Assembly: GCF_047338595.1 (NCBI RefSeq)
Contig: NZ_JBLFBO010000003.1
Span: 62,001 to 126,000 of the forward strand
Direction: 5' to 3'
Origin: Nitrospira_D sp019636945
GTDB taxonomy: Bacteria > Nitrospirota > Nitrospiria > Nitrospirales > Nitrospiraceae
Length of the DNA: 64,000 nucleotides
Shown in pieces: positions 43,916 through 52,893 of this stretch (the first letter of the stretch is position 1; every line of letters begins with the position of its first letter). The notes under the pieces are model-generated. The model ran no database searches and was not told where the DNA came from. It was given only the letters and a program-made list of their open reading frames with translations. The position numbers were made by a program, and so were the translations under genes.

Positions 43916-44872
43916 ATGGAACTTCCTCTCGTTGCAGCATTCGTGACGTTTCTGGCGGTGATGCTATTGGGAACAGCATTGTATGTGTATCTGGATCGCC
44001 GTGAGATGGTGGAGGTCTGGCGTCGTCGGGCTGAGGGGCATCCGGAAAGTGTTGTAGAGGAAACACCATCTGGGAACATCCTTGATGTTGCTCAGGCACA
44101 ACTGCAGGCTGTGCTTGAGTGGTTCGCTAAGTGGAATCAGCCTTCCGATGCAGAAGAAGCCAAAGCCACACGTCATCTCTTGGTCACTGCTGGCTATCGG
44201 AGCAGAAAGGCTCCGGTCTTTTTTGTGGGGTCGAAGCTGCTTCTAGCGGTAACGATGGTTGCTCTCTTCGCGATGGTTCCAGTCAAGAGTCTTGGTTTCC
44301 CTAGTACCACCACGATGCTCTTCTATTATGTCTGCCTTGCAGCATGTGGATATTACGCTCCCTCAGTTTGGCTGAAGCACAAGATCGCTGGTCGACAAGA
44401 TGCGTTGCAGCGAGCCATTCCTGATGCGCTGGATCTTATGGTGGTCTGTGTTGAAGCAGGATTGGGGTTAGATCAAGCGATCGGGCGCGTAGGGCAGGAG
44501 GTCAATCAGGCGCATCCTGCTCTTGGAGACGAATTAAACATCCTGTCCCAAGAGCTGAGAACCGGGGTTCAGCGCCAGGTAGCGCTGCGGAATCTTGCCC
44601 ATCGCACCGACCTTGAGGAAGTCAGGAATCTAGTCGCCCTTCTGGTACAGACGGATCGGTTCGGGACCAGCATCGGCCAGGCTCTCCGAGTCCATTCGGA
44701 CTCCATGAGATCGGCGCGCCGTCTTAAGGCAGAAGAGCTGGCGGCGAAGTTGCCCGTGAAGCTCTTATTCCCTCTCATGTTCTTTATTTTCCCAAGCATA
44801 CTTATTGTGACGGTCGGGCCGGCCTGTATTAAGATAGCAAAGGCACTGTTGCCAGCGATGACTGGACAGTAG
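43916..44872 (+). CDS. tadC: Tad inner-membrane protein TadC
   Basis: This 318-residue T2SSF-family paralog of TadB has an N-terminal helix and two central helices (LLLAVTMVALFAMVP, LFYYVCLAACGYYAP). The cytoplasmic motif is IPDALDLMVVCVEAGLGLDQA, followed by LVQTDRFGTSIGQALRVHS. A C-terminal helix pair starts KLLFPLMFFIFPSILIVTVGP. Ten bases separate it from tadB. It is the last recognisable structural gene of the pilus locus. Confidence 0.94.
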   Translation: MELPLVAAFVTFLAVMLLGTALYVYLDRREMVEVWRRRAEGHPESVVEETPSGNILDVAQAQLQAVLEWFAKWNQPSDAEEAKATRHLLVTAGYRSRKAPVFFVGSKLLLAVTMVALFAMVPVKSLGFPSTTTMLFYYVCLAACGYYAPSVWLKHKIAGRQDALQRAIPDALDLMVVCVEAGLGLDQAIGRVGQEVNQAHPALGDELNILSQELRTGVQRQVALRNLAHRTDLEEVRNLVALLVQTDRFGTSIGQALRVHSDSMRSARRLKAEELAAKLPVKLLFPLMFFIFPSILIVTVGPACIKIAKALLPAMTGQ

Positions 44873-44902
44873 TTTGTTTCAGTCCATCAGAGGAAGGCAA
44901 AA

Positions 44903-45829
44903 GTGAGGTCTTTATCCCTGCGAACGATCGGCAGTGAGGCTTTGTTACGCCACGCTCTGCCCGATGGAAGCTTTTCTGGAACGACTGGAGGGCAGTTCCA
45001 GACGGACTCGACCGCATGGGGTATCCTGGCCCTTGCTGCGTGTGGCGGGTCCGCTGAGCTGCTCGATCAATCGCGACACTTGTTGATGCGTGAGCAGCTC
45101 CCAGATGGCCGACTTTGTGTAGATAGAACCCACCCCGCTTCGTATTGGCCAACTCCTTTGGCCGTTTTAGCCTGGCAGGATTCGGAGCCCTGCCGTGAGG
45201 CACAGCAACGAGCAGTCCGCTTCCTGCTTGAGACGACGGGCTTCCACTTTCCAAGAACATCCGATGTACCTTCGGCACACGATACCTTGATTAAAGGTTG
45301 GCCTTGGGTAGGTGACACCCATTCCTGGGTCGAACCGACGGCGATTGGCATTATGGCGCTCAAAACAACGGGACATGGGCATCATGATCGTGCGAAGGAA
45401 GCTGTTCGCATGGTACTTGATCGTCAATTGCCCCATGGCGGCTGGAACTATGGAAATACGCATGTATTTGGGCGGGAACTCCACCCCATGCCAGAAAGTA
45501 CCGGTGCAGCTTTGACTGGTTTGACTGGCCTGGTCGAGCGTGACGCTGTTCGTGAGAGCCTGACTTATCTTCAACATAAAGTGACCAGCTTGCGGACACC
45601 GATTTCGCTGGGATGGAGCCTGCTCGGACTGGCTGCTTGGAATGAATCACCAGCCAACGTTGCGGCTCTGGTTGAGCGATGTCTGGCAAATCAGGAACGG
45701 TATGGGGAGTACGAGACATCGGCACTTTGCCTGCTCGTACTTGGTGCACTTGCGTCGGAAATGGGCGGCCAAGTCCCGCTGATATCAGCTTCTATGTATC
45801 AAGGACGTCCTGCAGCTCTCACTCAATAG
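44903..45829 (+). CDS. Prenyltransferase/squalene-cyclase-repeat protein
   Basis: This 308-residue protein starts at GTG 44903 behind GAGGAAGG. It carries several alpha-toroid repeats of the squalene cyclase/prenyltransferase type: LPDGSFSGTTGGQFQTDSTA, QLPDGRLCVDRTHPASYW, QLPHGGWNYGNTHVFG and repeated AWGILALAA/ALTGLTGL helices. At half the length of squalene-hopene cyclase, and without a clear DXDD motif, it is unlikely to cyclise squalene. It has no signal peptide. It follows tadC by 30 bases and precedes the DUF362 gene by 10, so it is probably part of the same transcript. Confidence 0.8.
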   Translation: MRSLSLRTIGSEALLRHALPDGSFSGTTGGQFQTDSTAWGILALAACGGSAELLDQSRHLLMREQLPDGRLCVDRTHPASYWPTPLAVLAWQDSEPCREAQQRAVRFLLETTGFHFPRTSDVPSAHDTLIKGWPWVGDTHSWVEPTAIGIMALKTTGHGHHDRAKEAVRMVLDRQLPHGGWNYGNTHVFGRELHPMPESTGAALTGLTGLVERDAVRESLTYLQHKVTSLRTPISLGWSLLGLAAWNESPANVAALVERCLANQERYGEYETSALCLLVLGALASEMGGQVPLISASMYQGRPAALTQ

Positions 45830-45839
45830 TAGGAGCCTT

Positions 45840-46865
45840 GTGGAGACTCAAACAGATCAGGGAACGAATGGAGGCCTGACTCGCCGTGATGTCTTGCGGG
45901 CTGCGGCGGCGGGTCTTATCATTGGAACGGGACTATTGGTGGTTCCGAAACGGTATTTTCGTTTGCCTCAACAGGCTCAGACCTTTGTAGCGAAGGTGGA
46001 CCACTATCAGCTCGATATCGCAGGCATTCTTTCTCTCGGAATGTTGGAACTGGGGGTTGGCAAAACGGAAATTCAAGGGAAGCGCATTCTGCTCAAGCCG
46101 AACCTGGTTGAGACAGCTTCAGAGGCACCGCATATCAATACACACCCGCTTGTCCTACGTGGAGCCATTGAGGCATTTCTTCGTTTAGGCGCGGCTGCGG
46201 TGATGGTGGCGGAGGGACCAGGCCACCGGCGAGACACGTTGGCTGTGTACGAAGAGTCCGGTCTTGCCGACGTCCTGACCGAAGACCGAATCAAGTTCCA
46301 TGATCTCAACTACATCACTGGGTATGAATTACCGAATCTCGGTGCGAAGACCACCATGAAGACCCTGACCTTTCCCGCGCTGTTCCAAGAGGTCGATTGG
46401 ATCGTATCGATGGCAAAAATGAAAACCCATCATTGGACCGGTGCAACGCTCTCGATGAAAAATCTCTTCGGTGTCATGCCAGGGAGATATTATGGCTGGC
46501 CGAAGAACGTGCTGCATAAAGCCGGTATCCAAAACTCAATTCTTGACATCAACGCTACATTGAAGCCTCACTTTGCGATTATCGATGGAGTTATCGGGAT
46601 GGAGGGAGACGGGCCGATCATGGGGGATCCCAAACAGGTTGGTGTTCTGGTGATGGGCCGTAACCTTCCTGCCGTGGATGCGACTTGTTGCCGGATTATG
46701 GGGATTGACCCCTATAAAGTGTCCTATTTGGAGCAAGCCGACAATTGGCTGGGGCCCATCGGCGAGAAATCGATTGAACAGCGCGGAGAAACCATTGTGT
46801 CCGTGCAGACAGATTTTAAGTTGATCGATACGATACCGGCTCAACAGGGGATTCGGCTGAAGTGA
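45840..46865 (+). CDS. Tat-exported DUF362 protein
   Basis: This 341-residue protein has a twin-arginine signal (LTRRDVLRAAAAGLIIGTG, RR at about 15-16), which predicts export folded, perhaps with a cofactor. The body is DUF362: KRILLKPNLVETASEAPHINT, AAAVMVAEGPGHRRD, VSMAKMKTHHWTGATLSMKN and DGVIGMEGDGPIMGDPK. DUF362 proteins often go with Fe-S domains, but no 4Fe-4S cysteine set is seen here. Start GTG 45840 behind AGGAG. The pairing with the toroid protein upstream suggests joint function; none is established. Confidence 0.86.
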   Translation: METQTDQGTNGGLTRRDVLRAAAAGLIIGTGLLVVPKRYFRLPQQAQTFVAKVDHYQLDIAGILSLGMLELGVGKTEIQGKRILLKPNLVETASEAPHINTHPLVLRGAIEAFLRLGAAAVMVAEGPGHRRDTLAVYEESGLADVLTEDRIKFHDLNYITGYELPNLGAKTTMKTLTFPALFQEVDWIVSMAKMKTHHWTGATLSMKNLFGVMPGRYYGWPKNVLHKAGIQNSILDINATLKPHFAIIDGVIGMEGDGPIMGDPKQVGVLVMGRNLPAVDATCCRIMGIDPYKVSYLEQADNWLGPIGEKSIEQRGETIVSVQTDFKLIDTIPAQQGIRLK

Positions 46866-46876
46866 TGAGGAGTACC

Positions 46877-47203
46877 ATGCATAGACTCGTCGTACTTGCC
46901 GTCTTGCTGTGTCCGGTCGCTCTCTATGCCGCAGAGGCAGAAATGCCATCCCCGCAGCAGGGACCCAGGCTCTACGATCATTATTTGGCATTGAAGCAGA
47001 TGCAGGAAAGCCTGGCTGGTCGTCCGTTGGAAGAACAGGCTCGACTACAGCCGCAGATCAATCGTGCGGAGCAGAATGCCTGTGAACAGGTGCGGCGGGA
47101 ACGAGAAGAGCGGGTGCCGAAAGAAGAGTATCGTCGGCAGGGCGGGGATCAATTCCTCGTGTTCGCTCAACAGCTCGAGCAGTATTGCCAGACATCGCGG
47201 TAG
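46877..47203 (+). CDS. Small exported protein of unknown function
   Basis: This 108-residue protein has a clear signal peptide (MHRLVVLAVLLCPVALYAAEA). GAGGAG favours ATG 46877. The mature part is charged and helical (QMQESLAGRPLEEQARLQPQ, NACEQVRREREERVPKEEYR) with two cysteines that may pair. No family is recognised. It immediately follows the DUF362 gene and is probably co-transcribed with it. Confidence 0.72.
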   Translation: MHRLVVLAVLLCPVALYAAEAEMPSPQQGPRLYDHYLALKQMQESLAGRPLEEQARLQPQINRAEQNACEQVRREREERVPKEEYRRQGGDQFLVFAQQLEQYCQTSR

Positions 47204-47339
47204 CCGCATTTCATTCCTTATTTGTCACTGTGTCTGTCTCCGCTACCATCCTTTTATCCTCCCGGTCGTTGTAAGAAAATCGTCCTTCCCATGACCAAGT
47301 CAATACAAAGCCACATTGACAGGCAGCGGAGGAGGTCCC

Positions 47340-48077
47340 ATGATACGCCAGGATGCGATTATGACGACACGGGTTTCCAATCAGGCCGGAACCGGCAATC
47401 CATATATCGGTAAGGCTCTCATCGCCGTTGTGATGGCGCTTGCGATCGGCGCGTTCTTCTATTTGGATCTTGGACGATTCTTGTCTCTCACGGCATTGAA
47501 AGAAAATCGGGACAGCTTGCTTGCCTTTGTGGATACCAACTTTGGGGCCGCAGTCGGCCTCTTTATCCTGACCTATGTATTAGTGGCCGGCCTGTCACTG
47601 CCGGGTGCCGTAATTCTGACGCTGGCCGGTGGCTTCTTGTTCGGCGGGATCTTGGCGACGCTGTTCATCAATATCGGTGCGACGACCGGAGCGACCCTCG
47701 CCTTTCTTACCGGGCGGTACTTGTTGCGAGACACAGTCGAGCAGAAGTTCGGGAAGTGGCTGGGGCCCTTTCAAGAGGGGTTTGCGAAGAATGCCTTCAG
47801 TTATCTCTTGACGCTACGGTTGATTCCGCTCTTTCCCTTCTTTGTCGTCAATCTGGTTTCAGGTCTCACACGTGTCAATGTCGGAACGTACATGCTCGCG
47901 ACGGCGATCGGCATCATTCCCGGGTCGTTTGTGTATTCGTACGCGGGGCGTCAACTAGGGACGATCAATTCATTGAAGGAAATCGCGTCTCCCAATGTCA
48001 TCGGCGCCTTTGTGCTGTTAGGGCTGCTGGCACTGGTCCCGGTTGTGTATAAGCGGTTCTCTGGAAAGTCTGTATGA
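47340..48077 (+). CDS. TVP38/TMEM64 (VTT-domain) membrane protein
   Basis: This 245-residue protein has about five membrane segments and the VTT/DedA-like motif GAVILTLAGGFLFGGILATLF, then GATTGATLAFLTGRYLLRD and YLLTLRLIPLFPFFVVNLVSG. GGAGGAGG is well placed for ATG 47340. Related proteins act in lipid or ion transport across membranes. It is followed by a mercuric-reductase-like flavoenzyme, a pairing seen in other bacteria where the function is unclear. Confidence 0.9.
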   Translation: MIRQDAIMTTRVSNQAGTGNPYIGKALIAVVMALAIGAFFYLDLGRFLSLTALKENRDSLLAFVDTNFGAAVGLFILTYVLVAGLSLPGAVILTLAGGFLFGGILATLFINIGATTGATLAFLTGRYLLRDTVEQKFGKWLGPFQEGFAKNAFSYLLTLRLIPLFPFFVVNLVSGLTRVNVGTYMLATAIGIIPGSFVYSYAGRQLGTINSLKEIASPNVIGAFVLLGLLALVPVVYKRFSGKSV

Positions 48078-48113
48078 TGATGAGCTTCTCGATTCAAGCA
48101 AGGATGCCATGCT

Positions 48114-49703
48114 ATGAAGCCTCAGTCTTTACCCGGGATATCCGAAATGAGTGAGCACAGCCAGCCGTTGATTCTCCCAGACGACGAGCCCAATCGACAG
48201 CTCGTCAGCAATGTGCATCCGGCTGATTGGGTCAACCCCGATCCGGCGGGACGGTACAACATTGTGGTGGTTGGGGCAGGAACTGCCGGGCTGATCACCG
48301 CCGTTGTGGCGGCAAGTCTCGGTGCGAAAGTAGCATTGATCGAAAAACATCTGATGGGCGGCGATTGTCTGAATGTCGGCTGTGTGCCATCAAAAGCCAT
48401 CATTCGCGCCGCCAGGGCCTGGGCGGATCTGAAAAGGGCGACGGAGTTTGGCCTCGATATTCCTCCCGGTGTGAAGTATGACTTCGGGACCGTGATGGCG
48501 CGCATGCGGAAGCTGCGGGCTCGCATCAGTCAGAACGATTCGGCTCGCCGCTACACAAATCTTGGAGTCGATGTGTACATCGGCAGCGGACGTTTCCTTG
48601 GTTTTGATACGATCCAAGTGGAGGGTTCAGCTGGCGACCGGGTGCTCACTTTTGCAAGAGCTGCGGTCTGTACGGGGGCCAGGGCGACGATTCCGACCAC
48701 GCCTGGCTTGCAAGGAGTCGACTATTTGACGAATGAGAGTGTCTTTGCTCTCACGCAGTTCCCGCAGCGCCTGGGAGTTATTGGGGCCGGGCCGATCGGA
48801 TGCGAGCTGGCGCAGGCCTTCGCACGGTTTGGAAGCCAGGTCTATGTGATCGAAACGGGGCACGGTATCATGCCCAACGAGGACCGAGATGCTGCGGAGA
48901 TTGTCGAACAACAGATGCTTCGTGATGGAGTCACGCTCCTCTGCTGTGGGAAAGATCTGCAAGTCGAGAAGGTGGAAGAGGGGAAGCGGCTGATCGTTGA
49001 GTCGCATGCTCAACAGCATGCGGTCGTTGTCGACGAGATTCTGCTCGGTGTCGGGCGGACCCCGAATGTGGAGCGGATTGGTTTGGAAGCGGCTGGAGTC
49101 GAATACGATCGGAATGGAATCGTGGTGAATCGTCGGCTGCAAACGACCAATCCCAAGATTTTTGCAGCCGGTGATGTCTGCTCTCGCTATAAGTTTACCC
49201 ATGCGGCTGATGCCATGGCGCAGGTCGTCATTCAGAACGCCCTATTCCCGCATCCTCTGGGTGTAGGCTATGCCGATGTGGAGGCATTGACCATGCCCTG
49301 GTGTACCTTCACGGAGCCGGAAATCGCCCACGTCGGGATGTATGAGCACGATGCTAAACAGAAGGGCATCGAGGTCGAAACCTATACGTACAAACTCGAC
49401 GAGGTGGATCGGGCGATCTTGGATGGGGAGGAGGAAGGGTTTGCTCGCGTACACATTCGAAAAGGGACCGACCAAATCCTTGGTGCCACCATTGTGGGTG
49501 CTCATGCCGGCGATCTCATCAGTGAATTCTCCGTCGCCATGAAAGCGGGTGCGGGCGCCAAAACGATCGCTGGGACTATCCATCCCTATCCCACTCAAGC
49601 TGAAGTGAACAAGAAAGTGATCAATCTCTGGAGAAAAGCGCATTTCTCACGGGGCACCAAGAATATCCTGACCAAGCTATTTGCCTGGATGAGAAGGGGA
49701 TAA
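48114..49703 (+). CDS. Mercuric-reductase-like pyridine nucleotide-disulfide oxidoreductase
   Basis: This 529-residue flavoenzyme has the FAD motif VVVGAGTAGLITAVVA near residue 52 and the redox disulfide GGDCLNVGCVPSK (C85, C90). The NAD(P)H motif is GVIGAGPIGCELAQAFARFG near 222, and the second FAD motif KIFAAGDVCSRYKFTHAADA near 348. It lacks the N-terminal heavy-metal domain and the C-terminal Cys pair of true mercuric reductase, so mercury reduction is unlikely. A His-containing dimer-interface motif (GTIHPYPTQAEV) is present near the C-terminus. It is probably a membrane-linked electron carrier partner of the TVP38 protein. Confidence 0.9.
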   Translation: MKPQSLPGISEMSEHSQPLILPDDEPNRQLVSNVHPADWVNPDPAGRYNIVVVGAGTAGLITAVVAASLGAKVALIEKHLMGGDCLNVGCVPSKAIIRAARAWADLKRATEFGLDIPPGVKYDFGTVMARMRKLRARISQNDSARRYTNLGVDVYIGSGRFLGFDTIQVEGSAGDRVLTFARAAVCTGARATIPTTPGLQGVDYLTNESVFALTQFPQRLGVIGAGPIGCELAQAFARFGSQVYVIETGHGIMPNEDRDAAEIVEQQMLRDGVTLLCCGKDLQVEKVEEGKRLIVESHAQQHAVVVDEILLGVGRTPNVERIGLEAAGVEYDRNGIVVNRRLQTTNPKIFAAGDVCSRYKFTHAADAMAQVVIQNALFPHPLGVGYADVEALTMPWCTFTEPEIAHVGMYEHDAKQKGIEVETYTYKLDEVDRAILDGEEEGFARVHIRKGTDQILGATIVGAHAGDLISEFSVAMKAGAGAKTIAGTIHPYPTQAEVNKKVINLWRKAHFSRGTKNILTKLFAWMRRG

Positions 49704-50494
49704 TGGATGGAGTCCGGAGGGAATGCGTGATGATGGCCCTCATGGGTGCATGTGTGACTCTATGGGTATTCATGACCCCGGGATGGCTTGGGGCGCAGAA
49801 TACACCCGTGCTTGCGGTGGGGAAGTTTTCTGCAAATGAACCGGGGGCAAGTCTGCCGGACGGGTGGAAACCGCTGACGTTCAAGAAGATCCCGAAGCTG
49901 ACAACCTATGAACTCGTGAAAGACGGGACGCAAGTCGTGGTTAAAGCTGTGAGTGATTCCTCGGCATCTGGATTGACCAAAGAGGTCAGGATCGATCCGA
50001 AGGAATTTTCAATCGTCCGATGGCGGTGGAAGGTCGAGAATCTGCTTCAGAAGAGCGATGCCACAAGAAAAGACGGTGATGATTATCCGGCCAGACTCTA
50101 CATCACGTTCGAATATGACCCTGAGAAGGTGAGTTTTGGCAAGAAGCTCAAGTACAAGGCTGGCCAGGCTCTGTTTGGAGATATTCCGATCGGAGCCATC
50201 AGCTATGTGTGGGAAACCAAGGCTCCGGTTGGGGCGATTATCGATAATGCCTACACGGATTTCGTCAAGATGGTGGTGGCTGAGAGTGGGCCGAAACAGC
50301 TCGGCGCCTGGATCGAGGAGTCCCGCAACATCTACGAGGATTACAAGAAGGCCTTCGGAGAAGAGCCGCCCATGATCAACGGCATCGCTATCATGACTGA
50401 TACCGATAATACCAAAGAACGAGCGGTGGCTTATTACGGTGATATCGAGTTCATGAAGACCTCCGATGATCCGATGAAGCGCTCAGCCAGATAA
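49703..50494 (+). CDS. DUF3047 exported protein
   Basis: This 263-residue protein starts in a TAATG overlap with the preceding stop. Its signal peptide ends near WLGAQN. The mature part is DUF3047: LPDGWKPLTFKKIPKLTTY, IVRWRWKVENLLQKSDATRK, DDYPARLYITFEYD and AIMTDTDNTKERAVAYYGDI. The fold is probably a beta-sandwich related to carbohydrate-binding domains. Function unknown. It likely acts in the periplasm on the product of this cluster. Confidence 0.88.
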   Translation: MDGVRRECVMMALMGACVTLWVFMTPGWLGAQNTPVLAVGKFSANEPGASLPDGWKPLTFKKIPKLTTYELVKDGTQVVVKAVSDSSASGLTKEVRIDPKEFSIVRWRWKVENLLQKSDATRKDGDDYPARLYITFEYDPEKVSFGKKLKYKAGQALFGDIPIGAISYVWETKAPVGAIIDNAYTDFVKMVVAESGPKQLGAWIEESRNIYEDYKKAFGEEPPMINGIAIMTDTDNTKERAVAYYGDIEFMKTSDDPMKRSAR

Positions 50495-50518
50495 TCAGCG
50501 CCATCCAGGCATCCCAGC

Positions 50519-50920
50519 CTATTGAATGGAGTTGGCGAAGCCGTCCCTGGTGATTTCAACGCGTACCCGGTCGCCGACTTTCTTCTGGCCTCGGAGATGT
50601 TTGGTGTCTCGATTAACGAAGAGGTGAACCTGGTTTCCATCATAATCTTCCACCGTATAGACGTCACCCTTGATGCGTGTGACGGTGCCCCCGATGGTTT
50701 TCCATGCTGGACCAGGACGAGGAGTCGACTGACTGGGACGTGAGAAGGTATAGGCATTCGTCACGGAGTCATCTGGTTCTGAGGCAGTCGATCCAGACGG
50801 TGGAGTCACCGCGTGCTTCTTGTCCTGCGGGCCTGCGACGGTGACGGATGGGGCTATCATCGAAAGGATGATCAGACTCAATAGGGGAGCAGAAAGGATT
50901 CCTTTGTAAGCTGTGTGCAT
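50519..50920 (-). CDS. Small exported protein with OB-fold-like C-terminus
   Basis: This 133-residue protein has a signal peptide (to about ...VTVAG). A low-complexity linker is followed by a C-terminal domain (WKTIGGTVTRIKGDVYTVED, HLFVNRDTKHLRG, GDRVRVEITRDGF) resembling a small OB-fold/DUF5666-like module. GAGGAGG supports ATG 50920. It faces the DUF3047 gene with 24 bases between stops and interrupts an otherwise co-directional cluster. Confidence 0.72.
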   Translation of the reverse strand: MHTAYKGILSAPLLSLIILSMIAPSVTVAGPQDKKHAVTPPSGSTASEPDDSVTNAYTFSRPSQSTPRPGPAWKTIGGTVTRIKGDVYTVEDYDGNQVHLFVNRDTKHLRGQKKVGDRVRVEITRDGFANSIQ

Positions 50921-51022
50921 CAGATGCCTCCTCGTCGACAGCGTGTATAGATAGGGTCATTGTGCAACAACGGAAATACATGTCGAGAGAAAATTGAAAT
51001 CGCTGTGTCGGATCACTCCCTC

Positions 51023-52081
51023 ATGTTGATACAGATTGAACGTTCACAATCGAGTTTGGTGGAGCAAGGCACGGGATCGGTGTCGGAGCAACCGAGGCGA
51101 CCAAGTCTTGCACGATCGATCTGGGGTGGGTTGAAGAATCTCGCCTTGCGTCGTCCGCTGTTGGCCGTGTTTCAGGTGAATCTGCGCTGTAATTCTTCTT
51201 GCGGGTATTGCAGCCTGCCGTTGAATGTCGGTCGCTACGAAATGTCGCGTGAGGAAATCCGAGAGGTCTTCGCCAAGCTTTATCACGACGGACTGCGGGT
51301 GGTATTTGTACAAGGCGGGGAGCCCCTACTCCGTCGAGACCTCACAGCAATTCTCGAGGATTTGCATGAAATCGGGTTTCACCTGACGGTGATCACGAAT
51401 GGAACCAAATTAACCCTGCCGCTTGTGAAGCAATTCGACGATCTTGAGATCTCCCTCTCGATCAGTCTCGATACGTTGGATCCCACCACATATGAACGGA
51501 TACGCGGCGCGGATCAGCTCGATGCCGTCCTCGCAGGTCTTGATCTTCTCCAGCACTATCGCCGTCCGAAGTTCCTGACCTGCATCGTTAGTGATCTTAA
51601 TCGCGATGAAGTGACGGAGGTGGTGGCATTTGCGAGGCAACGTGGCTTTCTGCCGGTCGTAGGCGCGTACCATTGGGACGTGGGATTATACGGCAAGCTG
51701 GATGCGACCTTGATGTATGACCGTCAACAGGCCCGAGTGGTGTTTGAACAGTTGCTCAAACAAGATCTGCTCCCTCCAGGCTACCTTCGACAGTATGCAA
51801 AGGACAATGTCACATGGCTTGGCGGAGGGAGACTCGCGCCCTGTGATGCAGGAAGGTATAGCATCGCGATCGATGCCTCGGGAAATGTCTCGCCCTGCCT
51901 CTCGCTTCCTCCTGTTGGCAATCTGCTTGAGTCGTCGTTCCGTGAAATCGTATCAAAGTTCGATCGACAGTCTATTCAGCTCTGTTCCGATCATTCGTCA
52001 TGTAATCGGGTAGACGGGCGGGTGATCGGGTCGGTGCTTAGGCATCCGATCGCGGCATGGCAGACACCAGTGTCATGGTGA
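51023..52081 (+). CDS. Radical SAM enzyme with C-terminal cysteine cluster
   Basis: This 352-residue radical SAM protein binds a 4Fe-4S cluster through C56, C60 and C63 (LRCNSSCGYC). GGEPLLRRDL is the SAM-binding GGE motif. The C-terminal region has CDAGRYSIAIDASGNVSPCL and CSDHSSC, a SPASM-like set that could hold a second cluster. The predicted start is ATG 51023; an in-frame TTG at 50960 gives a longer form, and no ribosome-binding site decides. The substrate is not readable. Its stop overlaps the DUF547 gene. Confidence 0.85.
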   Translation: MLIQIERSQSSLVEQGTGSVSEQPRRPSLARSIWGGLKNLALRRPLLAVFQVNLRCNSSCGYCSLPLNVGRYEMSREEIREVFAKLYHDGLRVVFVQGGEPLLRRDLTAILEDLHEIGFHLTVITNGTKLTLPLVKQFDDLEISLSISLDTLDPTTYERIRGADQLDAVLAGLDLLQHYRRPKFLTCIVSDLNRDEVTEVVAFARQRGFLPVVGAYHWDVGLYGKLDATLMYDRQQARVVFEQLLKQDLLPPGYLRQYAKDNVTWLGGGRLAPCDAGRYSIAIDASGNVSPCLSLPPVGNLLESSFREIVSKFDRQSIQLCSDHSSCNRVDGRVIGSVLRHPIAAWQTPVSW

Positions 52082-52893
52082 CAAAGAAGGGACAGTTGCT
52101 GATGTGGATGGTCATCTGGGTGTCGATGATGCTCACGGCCTGTTCCGCAATCCCGACGTCATTTAGTCCCAAGGACCCGCTTCGTCCCGATGAATTCTCA
52201 CATCGACTGCTTAGGCAGGTGTTTTCGTCGCATGTCAAAGACGGCCTCGTCGATTACCCGGCCGTTCAAACGGATGATCGTTTCCCGGCCTATCTTGCAC
52301 AGTTGGATAGGATGGATCCCAATGCGCTGGCCACGCGCCATGAACGGCTGGCCTTTTGGATCAATGCCTATAACGCCTTCGCCGTCAAGGGTATCCTGGA
52401 TCGCTTTTCGCCGACGAGCCTTGTGGGGCGCTATCGCTATTTCATCGGGAGGAACTATGGCGTCGGAGGCAGCACGATCAATCTCTATGATCTGGAACGG
52501 CAGGTTCTGATCACACAGTTTCAGGAACCGTTGATCCATTTTGCCATTGTGTGCGCGTCCACGTCCTGTCCTAGGCTCCAGCCGTGGTCCTATGAGCCGG
52601 ATCAGCTCAATATACAGCTGGATCGTGTGGCCAGGGAGTTTATCAATGATCCAACCCGTAACCGGTTTGACCGCAAGAAAAAAGTTGCGTCGCTTTCAAT
52701 GATCTTTAAATGGTTCGAGGATGATTTTACGAAGGCGGCTGGCTCGGTTGTGTCCTACATTACTCGCTATGTGAACGACCCTGAACTAGTTCAGGATTTG
52801 ATGCAGTCGGACTATCGTATCGAGTATCTCGAGTACGATTGGAGCTTGAACGGCATTCCACCAAGGGAGACAACCTATGTTGGTCGGTCATGA
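52075..52893 (+). CDS. DUF547 lipoprotein
   Basis: This 272-residue protein has a lipoprotein signal ending MMLTAC. The DUF547 body shows VDYPAVQTDDRFPAYLAQL, RLAFWINAYNAFAVKGILD, NLYDLERQVL, HFAIVCASTSCPRLQPWSY and SLSMIFKWFEDDF. A conserved Cys/His arrangement suggests an enzyme fold of the papain-like type, but no activity is established. ATG 52075 overlaps the radical SAM stop by 7 bases; ATG 52057 is also possible. It overlaps the next gene by 17 bases. Confidence 0.9.
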   Translation: MVTKKGQLLMWMVIWVSMMLTACSAIPTSFSPKDPLRPDEFSHRLLRQVFSSHVKDGLVDYPAVQTDDRFPAYLAQLDRMDPNALATRHERLAFWINAYNAFAVKGILDRFSPTSLVGRYRYFIGRNYGVGGSTINLYDLERQVLITQFQEPLIHFAIVCASTSCPRLQPWSYEPDQLNIQLDRVAREFINDPTRNRFDRKKKVASLSMIFKWFEDDFTKAAGSVVSYITRYVNDPELVQDLMQSDYRIEYLEYDWSLNGIPPRETTYVGRS

